From: Polytrichum commune
Lineage: Eukaryota; Streptophyta; Polytrichopsida; Polytrichales; Polytrichaceae
DNA length: 64,000 nt
Assembly: GCA_950295325.1 (NCBI GenBank)
Contig: OX485806.1
Span: forward strand, 45,875,169 to 45,939,168
Reading direction: 5' to 3'
This document shows positions 46,258 through 56,425 of this stretch, in pieces (the first letter of the stretch is position 1; the number at the start of each line of letters is the position of its first letter). The notes under the pieces were generated by a model. The model did not search any database and was not told the origin of the DNA. It saw only the letters and a program-made list of their open reading frames with translations. A program made the position numbers and the translations under genes.

Positions 46258-48481
46258 CGTGCGGAGTGGAGGTAAGAGCAAAGAGTGAGGATGGCTCTTT
46301 TGGGATTACAACCCAGCCGGCTGTGAGCTCCTCACATGTGAATTGGGGTCAGGTTCGGTGGCAGTGAGCTTCTGGACTGCATTTTTCTTCCCTTACCTGA
46401 TTCTGGGGCTCCCTGTCTCTGCAATGAGAGTTTCTGACGGGGGGAGCTTATCGGGCACTACCAGCATGGACCAGTAGCTGCAAATTACACAGGGTTGTAT
46501 GGTCTCAACTCAGGGCCTATGCACCGCGGCAAAATCCAAGGTGTAAGGTCATTGTTAGGGTTGTTCAATTGAATAAGTGGGTCGAGGAAGGTGAGGTAGG
46601 TGGTATTAGAATCCACTAGTAGGTGATCGGTGAGGTCAAGGAAGACATCCAGTTGAGGGTGGATTTACCTCGTATGTAACTAGCATTGGTGAATGCTCTC
46701 TTAAGCATAATAAAAACAAGAAGGTGTTATACACACCACTTCTCCCACCTCTTTGATTATGCTTGCACACGTGAATGATATGATTGAATGTGGCGCATGA
46801 CCCCTCACCCGGACTAGGATGCAATTGAAGGGTGGGGTGATTAGGGCTCACAGTTGTGATGTCCTCGATTTGGAGGAGTTTGTAGTGAAGAGAATTGTGT
46901 TGCTGCAGTCAAGACCGACACTTCCAGCCTTGGAGCGACTGATACATTCCCATGACAAATGTTGGGCTCTTTCTTACTTGTATGACGAGACCAATGACAA
47001 GATCCAGGCAGTGATTGAAGCTGGTGTATGTTGTCGCCTGGTGGAGTTGTTGCTGTAAGAATTTTATTTTGCTATTTACTTGCTACTAGATTTCCATTGA
47101 CAAATGTATATAGGGTTGATTGATGAACTCGTGATGCCTTCCCTTGACTGTTTTCCTGAGTTGAACTTCTGCATTGACTGAGGTATAATTTTCAGTCTGG
47201 TTGTTGGAGATGATTGGCTACGTTCTTTCTATTTAATTTTTGATTTTCCAAACTCTTGATGTTATCAATCTCCAGTTGAAAGTTAATTGTGTTGTAGTAT
47301 TGTCAAGGTCACTACATGGAGTTTGTAAGTGCTGGAAAAAACTAAGTGATTGAGTATCGGTTGCTACATGGATAACTGAGTTGGATATTTGTTTTGTTGT
47401 GGCTAGCAGCCATCCATCGCCATCAGTACTCATTCCTGCATTGCGCACTGTGGGCAACATTGTTACTGGCGATGATCTTCAGACCCAAATGACTGGGTTC
47501 TCCCACTTACACCTGAGTGGACGCGTAGGTGGTGGTGTCTGTCTTAAGCTTGGCTACTGACATTGTAAGGTTGGTTGGATGCATAATTGGTTCACAATGT
47601 GGTTGTACTGGGGTCCCAATAACTTGCTGAATAAGTTTCAAGTGTCTAGACAATCAAATACTTCACTTGGCATATAAAACTGTTGGCAATTTGATATTTT
47701 CGTCGTGTGTTTCAGTTCATCATCAACAATCAGGCGCTTCCATGCTTGTTGGCACTGCTCACCAACAATCATAAGAAGAGCATTAAGAAGGAGGCCTGCT
47801 GGATTATTTTGAACATTACGGCAGGCAACAAGGACCAGGTTTACTACATGCTTAACATTGGCCGTGTGTCTTAAAGTTTTATTCTATTATAATATATAGT
47901 AATATTATTACTTTTTAATTTTTTTCTTCACTATGTCTCCAATGAAGTATCAAATATGACTAAATTTCATATGTGAAATCCTGGGACGCTATTATTTAGT
48001 GGAGACAATATTTTCTTGGTACATTTTGCAGGCAGTAATTGATGCCAACATCATACCACCTTTGGTGGCACTTATGGGAAATGCGGAGTTTGACATTTAT
48101 GGGTCTTTATCTTTAAACTGAACGCTGACTATCAGCCACATGTGTTTCGACCAAAACAACAATAGGTCGTGAAGGCAGTCTTAGTGCAAAGTAACATCGC
48201 TACAAAGTGAATATACAAAGGAAGGGGGACGATTCAATTCTGATATTGGTAGCATGCATTGGAGTGATAAGTGAGGATTTAAGGTGTAGCCGCTGAACTT
48301 GCATCATAAGGAATTGTATGCAGCTTGCATATCAACTTGTATGTTGTGTGAGATCTATGTTGCAGGTGGTCTAGAACAATCATGTCGCAGCTCATAAGGA
48401 AAAACACTTAAGTTTTGTTGCTCGAACCACGCTCCATGTAAAGCGGTCTTGTGTCGACTCGCTATGTGTTGGCGTTGTGTG

Positions 48482-48790
48482 GTGAAGATGCGGCGTGGCA
48501 GGGAGCGGAAGTGCAAGACCAGAGAAGGGTTGCCGGCCACATCCCGTGAGGTGGGATTGCCTGCACGAGGCATGCACATTCCTTCAGCGGCTCCGGAACA
48601 GCGGAAGAAGCCTACAGAGGACCCACGCCATGGGACCACTTTGAGAGGAAGAGATATGATGCGGCGCACATCACCTCCAGCAAAACGGAGGAGGGTGATT
48701 GAAGTGACCTCCTCATCGTCGTAGGAGGCGGAGGAATACAAGCACGGGCGCTCCATGTCCGAGCGGGAGCAGTCCTTGAGGTTTGGGTCT
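48482..48790 (+). pseudogene. First coding remnant of the CACTA-internal gene
   Basis: A plus-strand frame rich in Arg, Lys and Ser (RRGRERKCKTREG, then PPAKRRRVIEVTSSSS) stops at TAG 48720-48722 and continues in the same frame with SMSEREQSLRFGS. The basic, low-complexity text fits the N-terminal region of a DNA-binding transposon protein, but no domain is recognised. Confidence 0.3.
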
Positions 48791-48997
48791 ATTCCGCCCA
48801 CAAATTACAGTTGTTGTATGTTTTGTCTTTGACAAGCATATGCATGTCGATTGCAGTAGAGAGCAGTGATAACAAAAGATAGTTTTGTGCAGCCGAGGAT
48901 ACCCAACAGACTCTGGAAATGAAGACTCGAAGGGCGCAATGACAATGCGATTCAAACCTTGCAAACGCATCTAGCACGGGGAGGGGCTCGAGGTGCC

Positions 48998-49163
48998 ATG
49001 AAGAAACACGTTGAACTTGATGCGCAAGGGCAACCGTTTGGGTCCATGAAGGAAGTTTTGTAAGGAAATATTAAGAAGTACGCGAAGGACTTGGATCCCA
49101 CGACGGGGTGGGAGGGCCAGCCACATTCCGATCGGAAGCGATTGTTACGACGCCTGTACGCGG
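48998..49163 (+). pseudogene. Plant transposase-like exon (Ptta/En/Spm, Transposase_24-like)
   Basis: The frame reads MKKHVELDAQGQPFGSMKEV, a TAA stop at 49061-49063, then LDPTTGWEGQPHSD and RKRLLRRLYAG, ending at a GT donor (GTAAAT after 49163). The GW-x-x-Q...DRKRLL pattern resembles the start of plant En/Spm-associated transposase proteins. The stop shows decay. Confidence 0.4.
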
Positions 49164-49229
49164 GTAAATACCGGAAGTTGTTCTCTCCATGCATTTTCCT
49201 TATGTCTTTTGTCATGTACTGTCGTTGCA

Positions 49230-49385
49230 GTCGGAAGTCTGAAGGAACATGTACATGTACGGCTAGACATGGACATGTCTGGTTGGACATGTACCCTTGT
49301 TGTAGCCAGACGTATGAAGGAACATGTCCATGTTTGGTTAGACATGGACATGTCTGGTCGGACATAGACATATTTGGTTGGACAT
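49230..49385 (+). repeat. Two-copy tandem repeat, 75-bp unit
   Basis: gaaggaacatgt...ctagacatggacatgtctggttggacat (from 49241) is repeated from 49316 with few changes. The units are full of short palindromes around acatgt. It falls in a presumed intron of the transposase-like gene. Confidence 0.75.
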
Positions 49386-49574
49386 GCAAACGGTCATGAA
49401 GAAGTCTAATCCGACATCTGGAGTGATACATGGAAAACGTCCGAGAACCTTGCAAAGAACAGAAGTCACTTCAGATGCTTCAGCTGATTGGTTCAACCAT
49501 ACCAATCTATCAGGTGATGTTTGTGTCTCGAAATTGATGAATACGTATGACATGCAGATTGGCAGATGTGTGGG

Positions 49575-49838
49575 GAATCTAGCAAAGTTTGTGAGAAGTG
49601 GATGCAACCAATCATAACGAAGGTGTTAATCAACACCCGCTGGAGACTCAATCAATTCATCGATAACAACATGGGTAAGCCTGCTGATGTGCACTTCGAG
49701 CACTGGAGAATTCTAGTGGCTATGCGCTAAACCAAAGCTTCGCAGGCCAAATCTGAACACATGCAATCTATTTCGAAAAGAAAGGGGTCAACAACAGCGC
49801 AGATGAAGGCCATTGAGAGAGAGGTTGTGTTGCGTTTG
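49575..49838 (+). pseudogene. Transposase_24-like core exon
   Basis: The frame reads KWMQPIITKVLINTRWRLNQ, then HFEHWRILVAMR, a TAG-free TAA stop near 49728, then KASQAKSEHMQSISKRKGS and MKAIEREVVLRL, ending at the donor GTAAGT (49839). The W..L, K.S..., RKGS spacing resembles the conserved core of the plant Ptta/En/Spm transposase family, which fits a CACTA element. The left limit is approximate. Confidence 0.45.
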
Positions 49839-49948
49839 GTAAGTCTCACGGCATGGAGTGTTGATGGTTGACTTGTATCAGAATTACATTTGAAGTTGTG
49901 TATGCCGGTTGCTATACGTGCTAACTTTTGTGTTGGATGACTTTGCAG

Positions 49949-50230
49949 ACAATGCTGAAGAACCGCCCACCATACGATGCAAAGATGGATGCGGAAGTCG
50001 CCAAGGAGTATCAATGCTTACAAGACGATAAATGCAAGGACCATGGAAGAGAGATAGAGTCTATTCGTACTTGAGTGTCAGACTTGTAATGTAGAGTTAC
50101 CCGTCTGGGAGACGACATGGCAACATCGCACAAACAGCTGGAGGAGATGATGCAAAGCCTTCTTCACAAGGTAGACCCTAAACAAGGCATTGCAAGCGAT
50201 GACATGCAAGCACAAGCAATGACATGCAAG
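49949..50230 (+). pseudogene. Transposase_24-like following exon
   Basis: It starts in phase after the acceptor ttgcag with MLKNRPPYDAKMDAEVAKEY, as the PP...D.EA.. end of the family core, then meets stops at about 50072. A coiled-coil-like stretch (MATSHKQLEEMMQSLLHKVD) follows in the same frame. Confidence 0.42.
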
Positions 50231-51060
50231 CGCAAGCGTCATCTAAAAAGTTTGTGGACACATCAGTGCTGACGTCGACCACGGCGGAAGATAAGACGGT
50301 CCCGCCGAAACATGCCCTCCCTCCCTTATTGAATGTTGTGAGCGTTTTGGACGTGCCATGTCCTTGTGCATTGTTTGTTTGCAGCGACGTTATCAAAGAT
50401 GTTGCGGCCGATGCCACCATGATCAAGGCGGCAGACCACGCCAACGTCACCACGGATATCGCCACGGTGGTGGAGGAGATAGTGCACAAGCATGGTAACA
50501 AGGCAGTGTAGTCCGACGTCATTACTTACATTGCGGAGGACGCAATGGATGAAGCGGTTGGGCAGTCCGGTGTGGAGAACGACGACGGGCATGTAGTGGA
50601 CGAGGAAATTGTAGCCACAAGCGACGACAACGTGGTAGAGCAGGTATCGCATACCACCACCTTTAGATAGAACCCAACCATCAATTGAAGTATTTGACGC
50701 AAAACCCCAACTGTGGTTGTAATCCTATCGAACATGGCAGGAGACATCGAATTCAATGTCACATCGTCATACACCCGTCTTTTAGATATATACTTGTTGA
50801 ATCGAACACATGTTCAGACGTCTAGTTTGATAGATGTGGATGTCAGCCATAACGCTCACTTATATCTCAAATTGTCTTCCAAAAAACATGAATGTGTAAC
50901 GTATTTGCAGGAGGATGTGGAAGTCCCCGAACAGTCCGGAAGACGGCCCCAACATGTTGGGAGAAATGCACATTCCACGAAGGCTGCAAAATCCACAGCA
51001 GTGAAGGCAAAAATGCCAAGAACCGTTGGTCTACCTAAACTTCCCCTAAATCCAGGAAAG
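50231..51060 (+). pseudogene. C-terminal remnants of the CACTA-internal gene
   Basis: Frames at 50224-50511, then 50521-50667 after a stop, read acidic, Val/Ala/Asp-rich text with no domain. A further exon-like block from 50911 (acceptor tttgcag) encodes EDVEVPEQSGRRPQHVGRN and ends at the donor GTAAGG (51061). It is likely the tail of the same decayed gene. Confidence 0.35.
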
Positions 51061-51074
51061 GTAAGGAAAATGTC

Positions 51075-51670
51075 AGGGTTGTCTATTGTGTCGTGATGGA
51101 GGCTAATCTCGGCAAAATGTCGTGTCGTCACGACACGTATCCGTCACGACATTATGCCGGATGCCGTCTTTATCCTGACGGACTTGAATTTTACCGAAAT
51201 CTGTGTGTAATTACATTATCCCAATTTGGACACGTAGGATGTAAGATGTCCACATGTGATGACATGTCAACAAAGTAGAGGTAAAGTGGGGAAAAAATTA
51301 CTAAGCCCCGTCCACCCCCGGTCCGCCTCGTTCCCGCCCCGATTCCAACCCCCCCCCCCCCCCGCGTCTGCCCCACCCCCCTCCCCTCCCCCGTCCGCCC
51401 CACCCTCGTCCCCCGTCCGCCCCACACACTCCTTAGTGATATTTTACTACTTTGATTTTAACAGAATGGCAAAATGGTTTACCTGGCGCTAGGCATATCC
51501 ACGTCCACGTCGGCCTTTTCTGCCACATAGAACGCCACCTTGGCAAGAACGTAAGTATTTTACCCACCCTACTAGCTGCCCCCTAGGTTGACCATACGTG
51601 GACCCTATTGTGTCGTGACGGAGGGGTCCGTCACGACACGACATGTCATGACGTCGGGATAGACAACCCT
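51075..51670. mobile_element. Short inverted-repeat element (596 bp)
   Basis: The ends AGGGTTGTCTAT (51075-51086) and ATAGACAACCCT (51659-51670) are perfect 12-bp inverted repeats. Both ends also hold nested palindromes of the gtgtcgtgacgga type, for example 51610-51639 with 13-bp arms and a GGGG loop. The middle contains a 15-C run and C-rich text. No transposase; no clear target duplication seen. It begins 14 bp after a putative splice donor. Confidence 0.6.
51349..51425 (+). repeat. Poly-C and C-rich tract
   Basis: Fifteen consecutive C at 51349-51363, then repeated cccc blocks separated by gt/ca. The minus strand is G4-forming in principle. It lies inside the 596-bp element. Confidence 0.9.
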
Positions 51671-52186
51671 ATAAAATGTATTTTCATTTGTTGTAATTTT
51701 TTTTGCACAGTCTGCATATATTGGTAATATATGGATAGAAACTCACTAACACTCGTCGTGGTGCTATGTGAATCGTTTTGGGATGTAGCAAGCGGGGACT
51801 GCCACGAAAACGGATGGGCAAAAGAAGAAATGACATGTCAGCAGACACTCCGCGGCCGGTATCGGAGTAGTTCCAAGTTCTATGCATAGTATAAACGACA
51901 TCATACATTCATGACAATGAGGTTACATAGATGCATGTAAAGTCAATTTTGGGGTGGCTAGTGATTTTGCCGTGGCATAAAACATTGTTTTTTCTGTTTG
52001 TTCTATAGCAAATGCCAACGGGTAGCGACATTTTACATAGAATTGCAATTTTCTAGTTGCAACATGTTGTGGAAATGAATAAAAACCTTTTTATGGCAGC
52101 ATATGTGTGTTTTGCAATAACTTTTGTACATGTTCTTTATGTATATACCCATGCTCATCTAGAATGTCATCCACCTTGACGTCAAC
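51671..52186. other. CACTA interior, no recognised gene
   Basis: Short frames with stops; possible last-exon remains of the transposase-like gene near 51705-51905, but no homology is recognised. Confidence 0.4.
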
Positions 52187-53161
52187 AGCGTGTTTGTCGC
52201 GCACCTCTCCATGAGGATTGCCCAAAACACCATGGGCACAAGGGGGACCCTGGAGTGAAACCCGGGACTTGTGGATCCGTTGGTGAGAGGGCCCAAGTGA
52301 TCCTAGTGTGGGTGACGGCCCTTGGCAATGGGAACGCCTCCCACCCACGGAGACTAGGAGGCACAAGGGTAAGGCCATGAGCTATGCGTAGCTCATGGCA
52401 TGGTGATTTTAGAATGCTCAAGAACACCTCAATCGGAGGTGTGAGCTAGGAATTTGAGTGGGGCACTGTCCCGGGACAGCGCCCTGCTACAACAGTGCCT
52501 GGGAGTGATTCCCGGGACTGCCAAGGTTCAAACAGGCATAACTTCCTCAATACTTGCCTGAATGGGGCAAGTGAGTAGTCCATTGGCATCTACGTAAAGT
52601 GTATATGAAGATGGAGTGGTTGCCTGTTAGTATCAGACATCGTACAAGGAAGTTATCATGGTCAGAAGCAGCTGGGGGCTTCTAGGCCCAGCGGCTAAGG
52701 GAAAATGTCTACTTGGCCCCAACTCTTGGTAGAGAGACAAGAGGGTTTCTTGACGGTGGGGTAGGGGCCCCGCATAGAGTCCTAGAGGCTTATATGGGTG
52801 AGGTGGTGTGGCCTCACCCACCCGAGGCCGAACGGCACGGCCTCCATGGGCATTGGCCCAATGTGAGGCCATAGTTGTCTAGTACGCTTCGGGTTGTTGT
52901 AGTGTTACTCCGGCAATGCGATGATCAACATAGGATTGGACTTCCATAGATGGAAGTCCACATCTAAGAAATGGGTTACCGATTAAGGGGTGAGTCCCGA
53001 AAGCAAAGTAGGAGGGTTGGTTCTCTCCTATTTATTATAAGGTTCGGGGTAGGAGGAGCTAACCATTAGCATGGCGGAATGCAAAGGGTTAGCGCTCGTA
53101 ACCTTTGCTAGAAACAAAAATTGGCAAGATTATTAAGGGGGGGCTAGCAAGGATTGCGGCA
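52187..53161 (+). mobile_element. Family-B chromovirus LTR, 5' truncated
   Basis: It shares ordered blocks with 28341-29249 (accatgggcacaagggggacc, gagggcccaagtgatcctagtg, cgatgatcaac, ggaagtccacatc) and with the minus-strand LTR at 30881-31530. It ends ctagcaaggattgcggca, compared with ctagcaagggttgcaaca. The first ~500 bp of the LTR are missing. No internal region is attached. Confidence 0.7.
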
Positions 53162-53201
53162 CGTGTCCCATACGTTCATGCAAGTGTCCATGACATTGCC
53201 A

Positions 53202-53225
53202 ATGCATGTCAACGTTGACATGCAT
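53202..53225. repeat. Perfect 24-bp palindrome
   Basis: atgcatgtcaac followed by its exact reverse complement. It is in the right subterminal part of the CACTA element, where acatgt and cacgt words are frequent. Confidence 0.9.
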
Positions 53226-53475
53226 ATTGACGGGATGTTGTCAAAAAAACGAGTCTCCAAACATGTTGTCTCCTGTCCATGACACCATCGACACGTGTCG
53301 TGGTGAGGACGGTGAAAGAAATCACAATCTCCCACCACACAGGTTGGCTTCGAAAACAACGCCTAAAACTACAATATCACAAATTTTAATATGCAGGATA
53401 AACATGTTGTCCCCTATAACATTCTCCCGTCCCACATGACGTCAACCAAAACAACGATTGCAATTGCATTTCCAC

Positions 53476-53572
53476 AAAATGCAATATCCACATCATTTTT
53501 TGTATGGGGTCCACGCATCATCACACACAAAATGCAATGTCCACGTCATTTCTTTATGGGGTCCAAGTGTCA
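53476..53572 (+). repeat. Two-copy tandem repeat, 53-bp period
   Basis: aaaatgcaatatccacatcatttt...tatggggtcca (53476) is repeated from 53529. Subterminal direct repeats of this kind are usual in CACTA elements, where they bind the element's own protein. Confidence 0.7.
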
Positions 53573-53862
53573 CCCACGTCAGCGGTAAATTCCACGTGAA
53601 AATGACCCTTCTGGCACTGCCAGCACATCATTTGCTTACATGGAGCTGACATGTCCTCCATGTGTCTGTCTCGAGGGACCATGGAAAACTATGTTTCATG
53701 TGATGTCACATAAAAAACGAGCTCAAATCGGACATGTTATATCCGTTTTCCTCATGTTTTTGGCTTGTCAATTATAACGGATTTTAAGTGACATCCAAAA
53801 AAACAAAGTCCATGTTAAAGTGAACACCGATAGCCGTTTTTTCCAACGTTAAAAAAAACATG

Positions 53863-53875
53863 TTTTTTTACAGTG
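53863..53875 (-). repeat. Right terminal inverted repeat of the CACTA element
   Basis: Reads CACTGTAAAAAAA on the minus strand and is followed by GCC on the plus strand. Partner at 38998-39010. Confidence 0.6.
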
Positions 53876-53878
53876 GCC

Positions 53879-55840
53879 CAATACAATTATAATGATGGAA
53901 ACCAACCATGTGTTTGTGTTGATTGAAACACACACCCTTTAGGAAAACAAGAATACCGCACAAAGAAGTGACGGATGTTTGGAAAATGCTAGAAAAACCA
54001 CACAATGCACCAACACAATGTAAAAACGGTGAATGATACATATTTGGATGAAAATTTGATGTTTTATAAAATTCATTGGAAGGTTTGGTAATTATGAATG
54101 ATAGGAAACAATGACCATCAAGGCAAATGAAAGTGTTTTTGTTTGAGTACTCACAGAGAGTGAGTGTTGAAGGTAGAGCATTAGAATCATAGAATAATGT
54201 TTGTTGGAGGTTTAAAAGTGAAAAGTTTATTTGGCAAGCCGTTGCCCCACGTGTCTTTTCTATCCACGAATCAAAAGAGGTCGTCCTTTTCTTCCGATAA
54301 TGGCTCTTATACCGGGTCGTCATCAAAGTTAGGCACTAGGGAGGTTGTGGAAACCTTAGCCTTAAGAACTTAAGGAGCTTTACAAATTTGGGTGATTCTT
54401 TCAACTCATTTGACTTCTTGAAACCTTCACCCATCATGGTTTGTGCTCTCTTTGGGCCCTAGTGACCATTGCCACATCTATATTCTACATGAGTATTCCG
54501 AGGGGAACCAAGATAGACTTTAAAGAAAAATCGGCTAGCTCATGAGAAATGAAGTTGCATTGACTATCATTTGGGATAGGAAACATTGGGGTTGAACAAC
54601 TTGTGTTCACCTCATTGTTATCAATGAACATCATGTCTTGGTTTTGTGCCTAACCAAGGTTAATGGGACCCCATTTTTGTTTTTCACTCACTCTTGGTTA
54701 GTATTTTGTTCACTCCCCATAATCTGCTAAGGAAGGTTGTGGTTATACTCACCGTTAAGACTCTAAGCATGGCCTTGGTTCATTCGGTACCCATAGAATG
54801 AGTCGCCTCCAATAGGGGAGTTATTGAAGGTATTACCCTACTGCGCAACATGGGGCCGCTAGGTGGATGGCGTATGCATCTAGTCGGGATGGCCCCAACT
54901 GAGGAGGCTTATTCTATGTGGAAAAGTTGGAACTGGCGCAATCATGTAGTTCCACATTCGTTCATTTTGCATGTCCATCCCTTCGATCCTCCTAGTTTTT
55001 TAAGCCTCCTTTAAGTCTTGAGGGGTAGAATTGAGAATCTCCCATATAATGCTATGTTTGTTAAATTTGTTTATAAAATAAAACTTAATCACATAATTTT
55101 CAAGAAAGGTTCTCACGTAAGGGGTTACTACTATCTCAAAACTTTAAATATAAGATGTAGTGCTTACACATGGGCCCTCTCGCATGTTCGTCAATGCAAT
55201 GAATGCGCTATGTTGGCCAACTTTGGCCTACACTATTAGAGAAAGGTTGTCTGCAACGTTTGCCAATCATCAATAAGTTGCACCCTCTAGTGTAGTAAAA
55301 AACCATACTAGTTTATATGTGTCTTTAACAATCACAATGGCAACCATTACCTTGATGTATCGTTTGATTTGGGTCAAAAGGTCCTCATGCAGGAGGCCAC
55401 CAAACTTCGGAAAATAACTTGGCATTGCCGTCGGGGCTAATGCTTGCAGCATTATGATGAGAGGCCCCATAGGAACCATCATGACATCCAAAGGATTTTC
55501 CATGGATGCGGGTCATACCACTCTAACCAGACTCTACAAAGTGGGGGACTTCTTCCTCTTGTGGTTGAACTCTAGACCTAGACCCTTATTTTAATTTTTT
55601 TAGATTTTATGAGATTTGGTTGTTTGTTCTTTGGTTTTTTACCTTGTATTGCATCTCATGCAGAAGCAATTGGCATTGTTGGGGTGTTGTATGATATTCC
55701 CCTGCTACTAACCATAGCATAATTGGCCTTTGATTTAGTATTAAACTTTTTTTTCTCTTAGTTTGAACGTATAAGTACTCAAAGAAATGTCATCTGAGGA
55801 TGGCAAAGGCATCCACATTTCCCAATATGGTCACTAGTTA
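53879..55840. other. No supported gene
   Basis: A 152-codon minus-strand frame (53868-54326) crosses the CACTA boundary and shows no domain. Other frames are shorter. Nothing else recognised. Confidence 0.4.
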
Positions 55841-56425
55841 TGTGGCCCTTTTTAGGCCAACCCCCCCCCCCTTAAGCGAGCCTAAAAGTCCTACACAAGT
55901 CCTTCGATGAGGGTGGCATGCACTTGCATGTGCCCAAATTTGCAAGCTATATAAGGTGAGTGCTTAGATTTTGGAGGGGGATTGAATTTTTATTTTTATT
56001 ACATCCGGAAATTGGGCCTTAATTTTGACAATTGTGGATATAAAACCCATTTACCATTTTTGAACCAAGTTTTAATCTAGACATACGACCTAGTCTAAGC
56101 GTAGACGCACCAACCTTGGAACCAAGGCAACCTAACTTATGAATTGAAATGACTCTAGTACACACCAACCTGTGTAACTCATACCACCCCTAGCTCCGTA
56201 GATAGAATAACGATGGTTTGATCAACTGTTCAATATCTTCCTACTTCTTTATTTAATTGTGTTTAGATTTCCTAAGATAGGGGACTTGACTTAAGTCCCA
56301 CCTTTTACACAACTTCCTTCCTACTAAATTCATGCATTGGGCATCACCCCTTACTTGATTGGTGCACCCCTTAGCTCGGTACCTTCTAGGGCCTCGTGTA
56401 GGTGTTCACCCCAAATCTCAACAAC
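55841..56425 (-). mobile_element. Partial L2-family LTR, inverted
   Basis: The minus strand matches the last ~590 bp of the solo LTRs: a ggtaaggggtgatgcc block, a taggggtggtatgagt block, tgccttggttccaaggttggtgcgtct, then a gccacc-tcatcgaaggacttgtgt block, ending GGGCCACA. An 11-C run (55861-55871) sits near its end. The LTR's 5' part is missing beyond about 56425. Confidence 0.7.

Larger units (their letters stand above)
41679..46908. other. Oversized intron of the importin-alpha fragment, filled with LTRs
   Basis: This 5.2-kb interval separates two exons that still join in phase. It holds a partial L2 LTR (from 41885) and a complete solo L2 LTR (43455-46257). The remaining sequence (42346-43454 and 46263-46908) has no recognised gene; the frames seen there are rich in Arg and Ser with no domain. 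Confidence 0.6.
41493..48121 (+). pseudogene. Importin-alpha (armadillo repeats) gene fragment, exons with introns
   Basis: Importin-alpha binds nuclear localisation signals through armadillo repeats. Five exons of the central repeats are visible: 41493-41678 ([36 protein letters not shown]), 46909-47054 ([23 protein letters not shown]), 47410-47488 (HPSPSVLIPALRTVGNIVTG), 47716-47838 (INNQALPCLLALLTNNHKKS) and 48032 to about 48097 (AVIDANIIPPLVALMGNAEF). Phases agree across the exons. Damage: TAG at 41583-41585 where the family has Gln; about six codons missing between LIHS and CWALSY; the donor after 47488 reads AT instead of GT; homology stops after EFDI and the frame ends TGA 48119-48121. 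N- and C-terminal parts (IBB domain, last repeats) are absent. Retained introns show it came from genomic DNA, not a processed transcript. Confidence 0.9.
38998..53875 (+). mobile_element. Large CACTA (En/Spm) transposon carrying host gene exons
   Basis: The left end is CACTATAAGAAAC and the right end, read inward, is CACTGTAAAAAAA (10 of the first 12 bases identical). The 3-bp duplication GCC lies on both sides (38995-38997 and 53876-53878), as expected for this superfamily. A subterminal phrase (gttggaaa, then tgttcac about 16-22 bases later) occurs inward from both ends. Inside are exons resembling the plant Ptta/En/Spm (Transposase_24) protein, importin-alpha exons and later insertions (two LTRs of family L2, one family-B LTR, a 596-bp element). 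Without the later insertions it would be roughly 10-11 kb. No TnpD-type transposase was found, so it is probably non-autonomous. Short termini make the call strong but not certain. Confidence 0.62.

Noticed and set aside
38998-53875. Complete autonomous CACTA element
   Set aside because: No TnpD/Transposase_21-like catalytic gene was found and the transposase-like exons contain stops, so it is treated as non-autonomous or dead.
53868-54326. 152-codon minus-strand frame
   Set aside because: It crosses the right end of the CACTA element and has no domain or compositional support.
55861-55871. Poly-C run as a functional site
   Set aside because: It is part of an L2 LTR end where the related copies have a C/G-rich block; simple slippage explains it.
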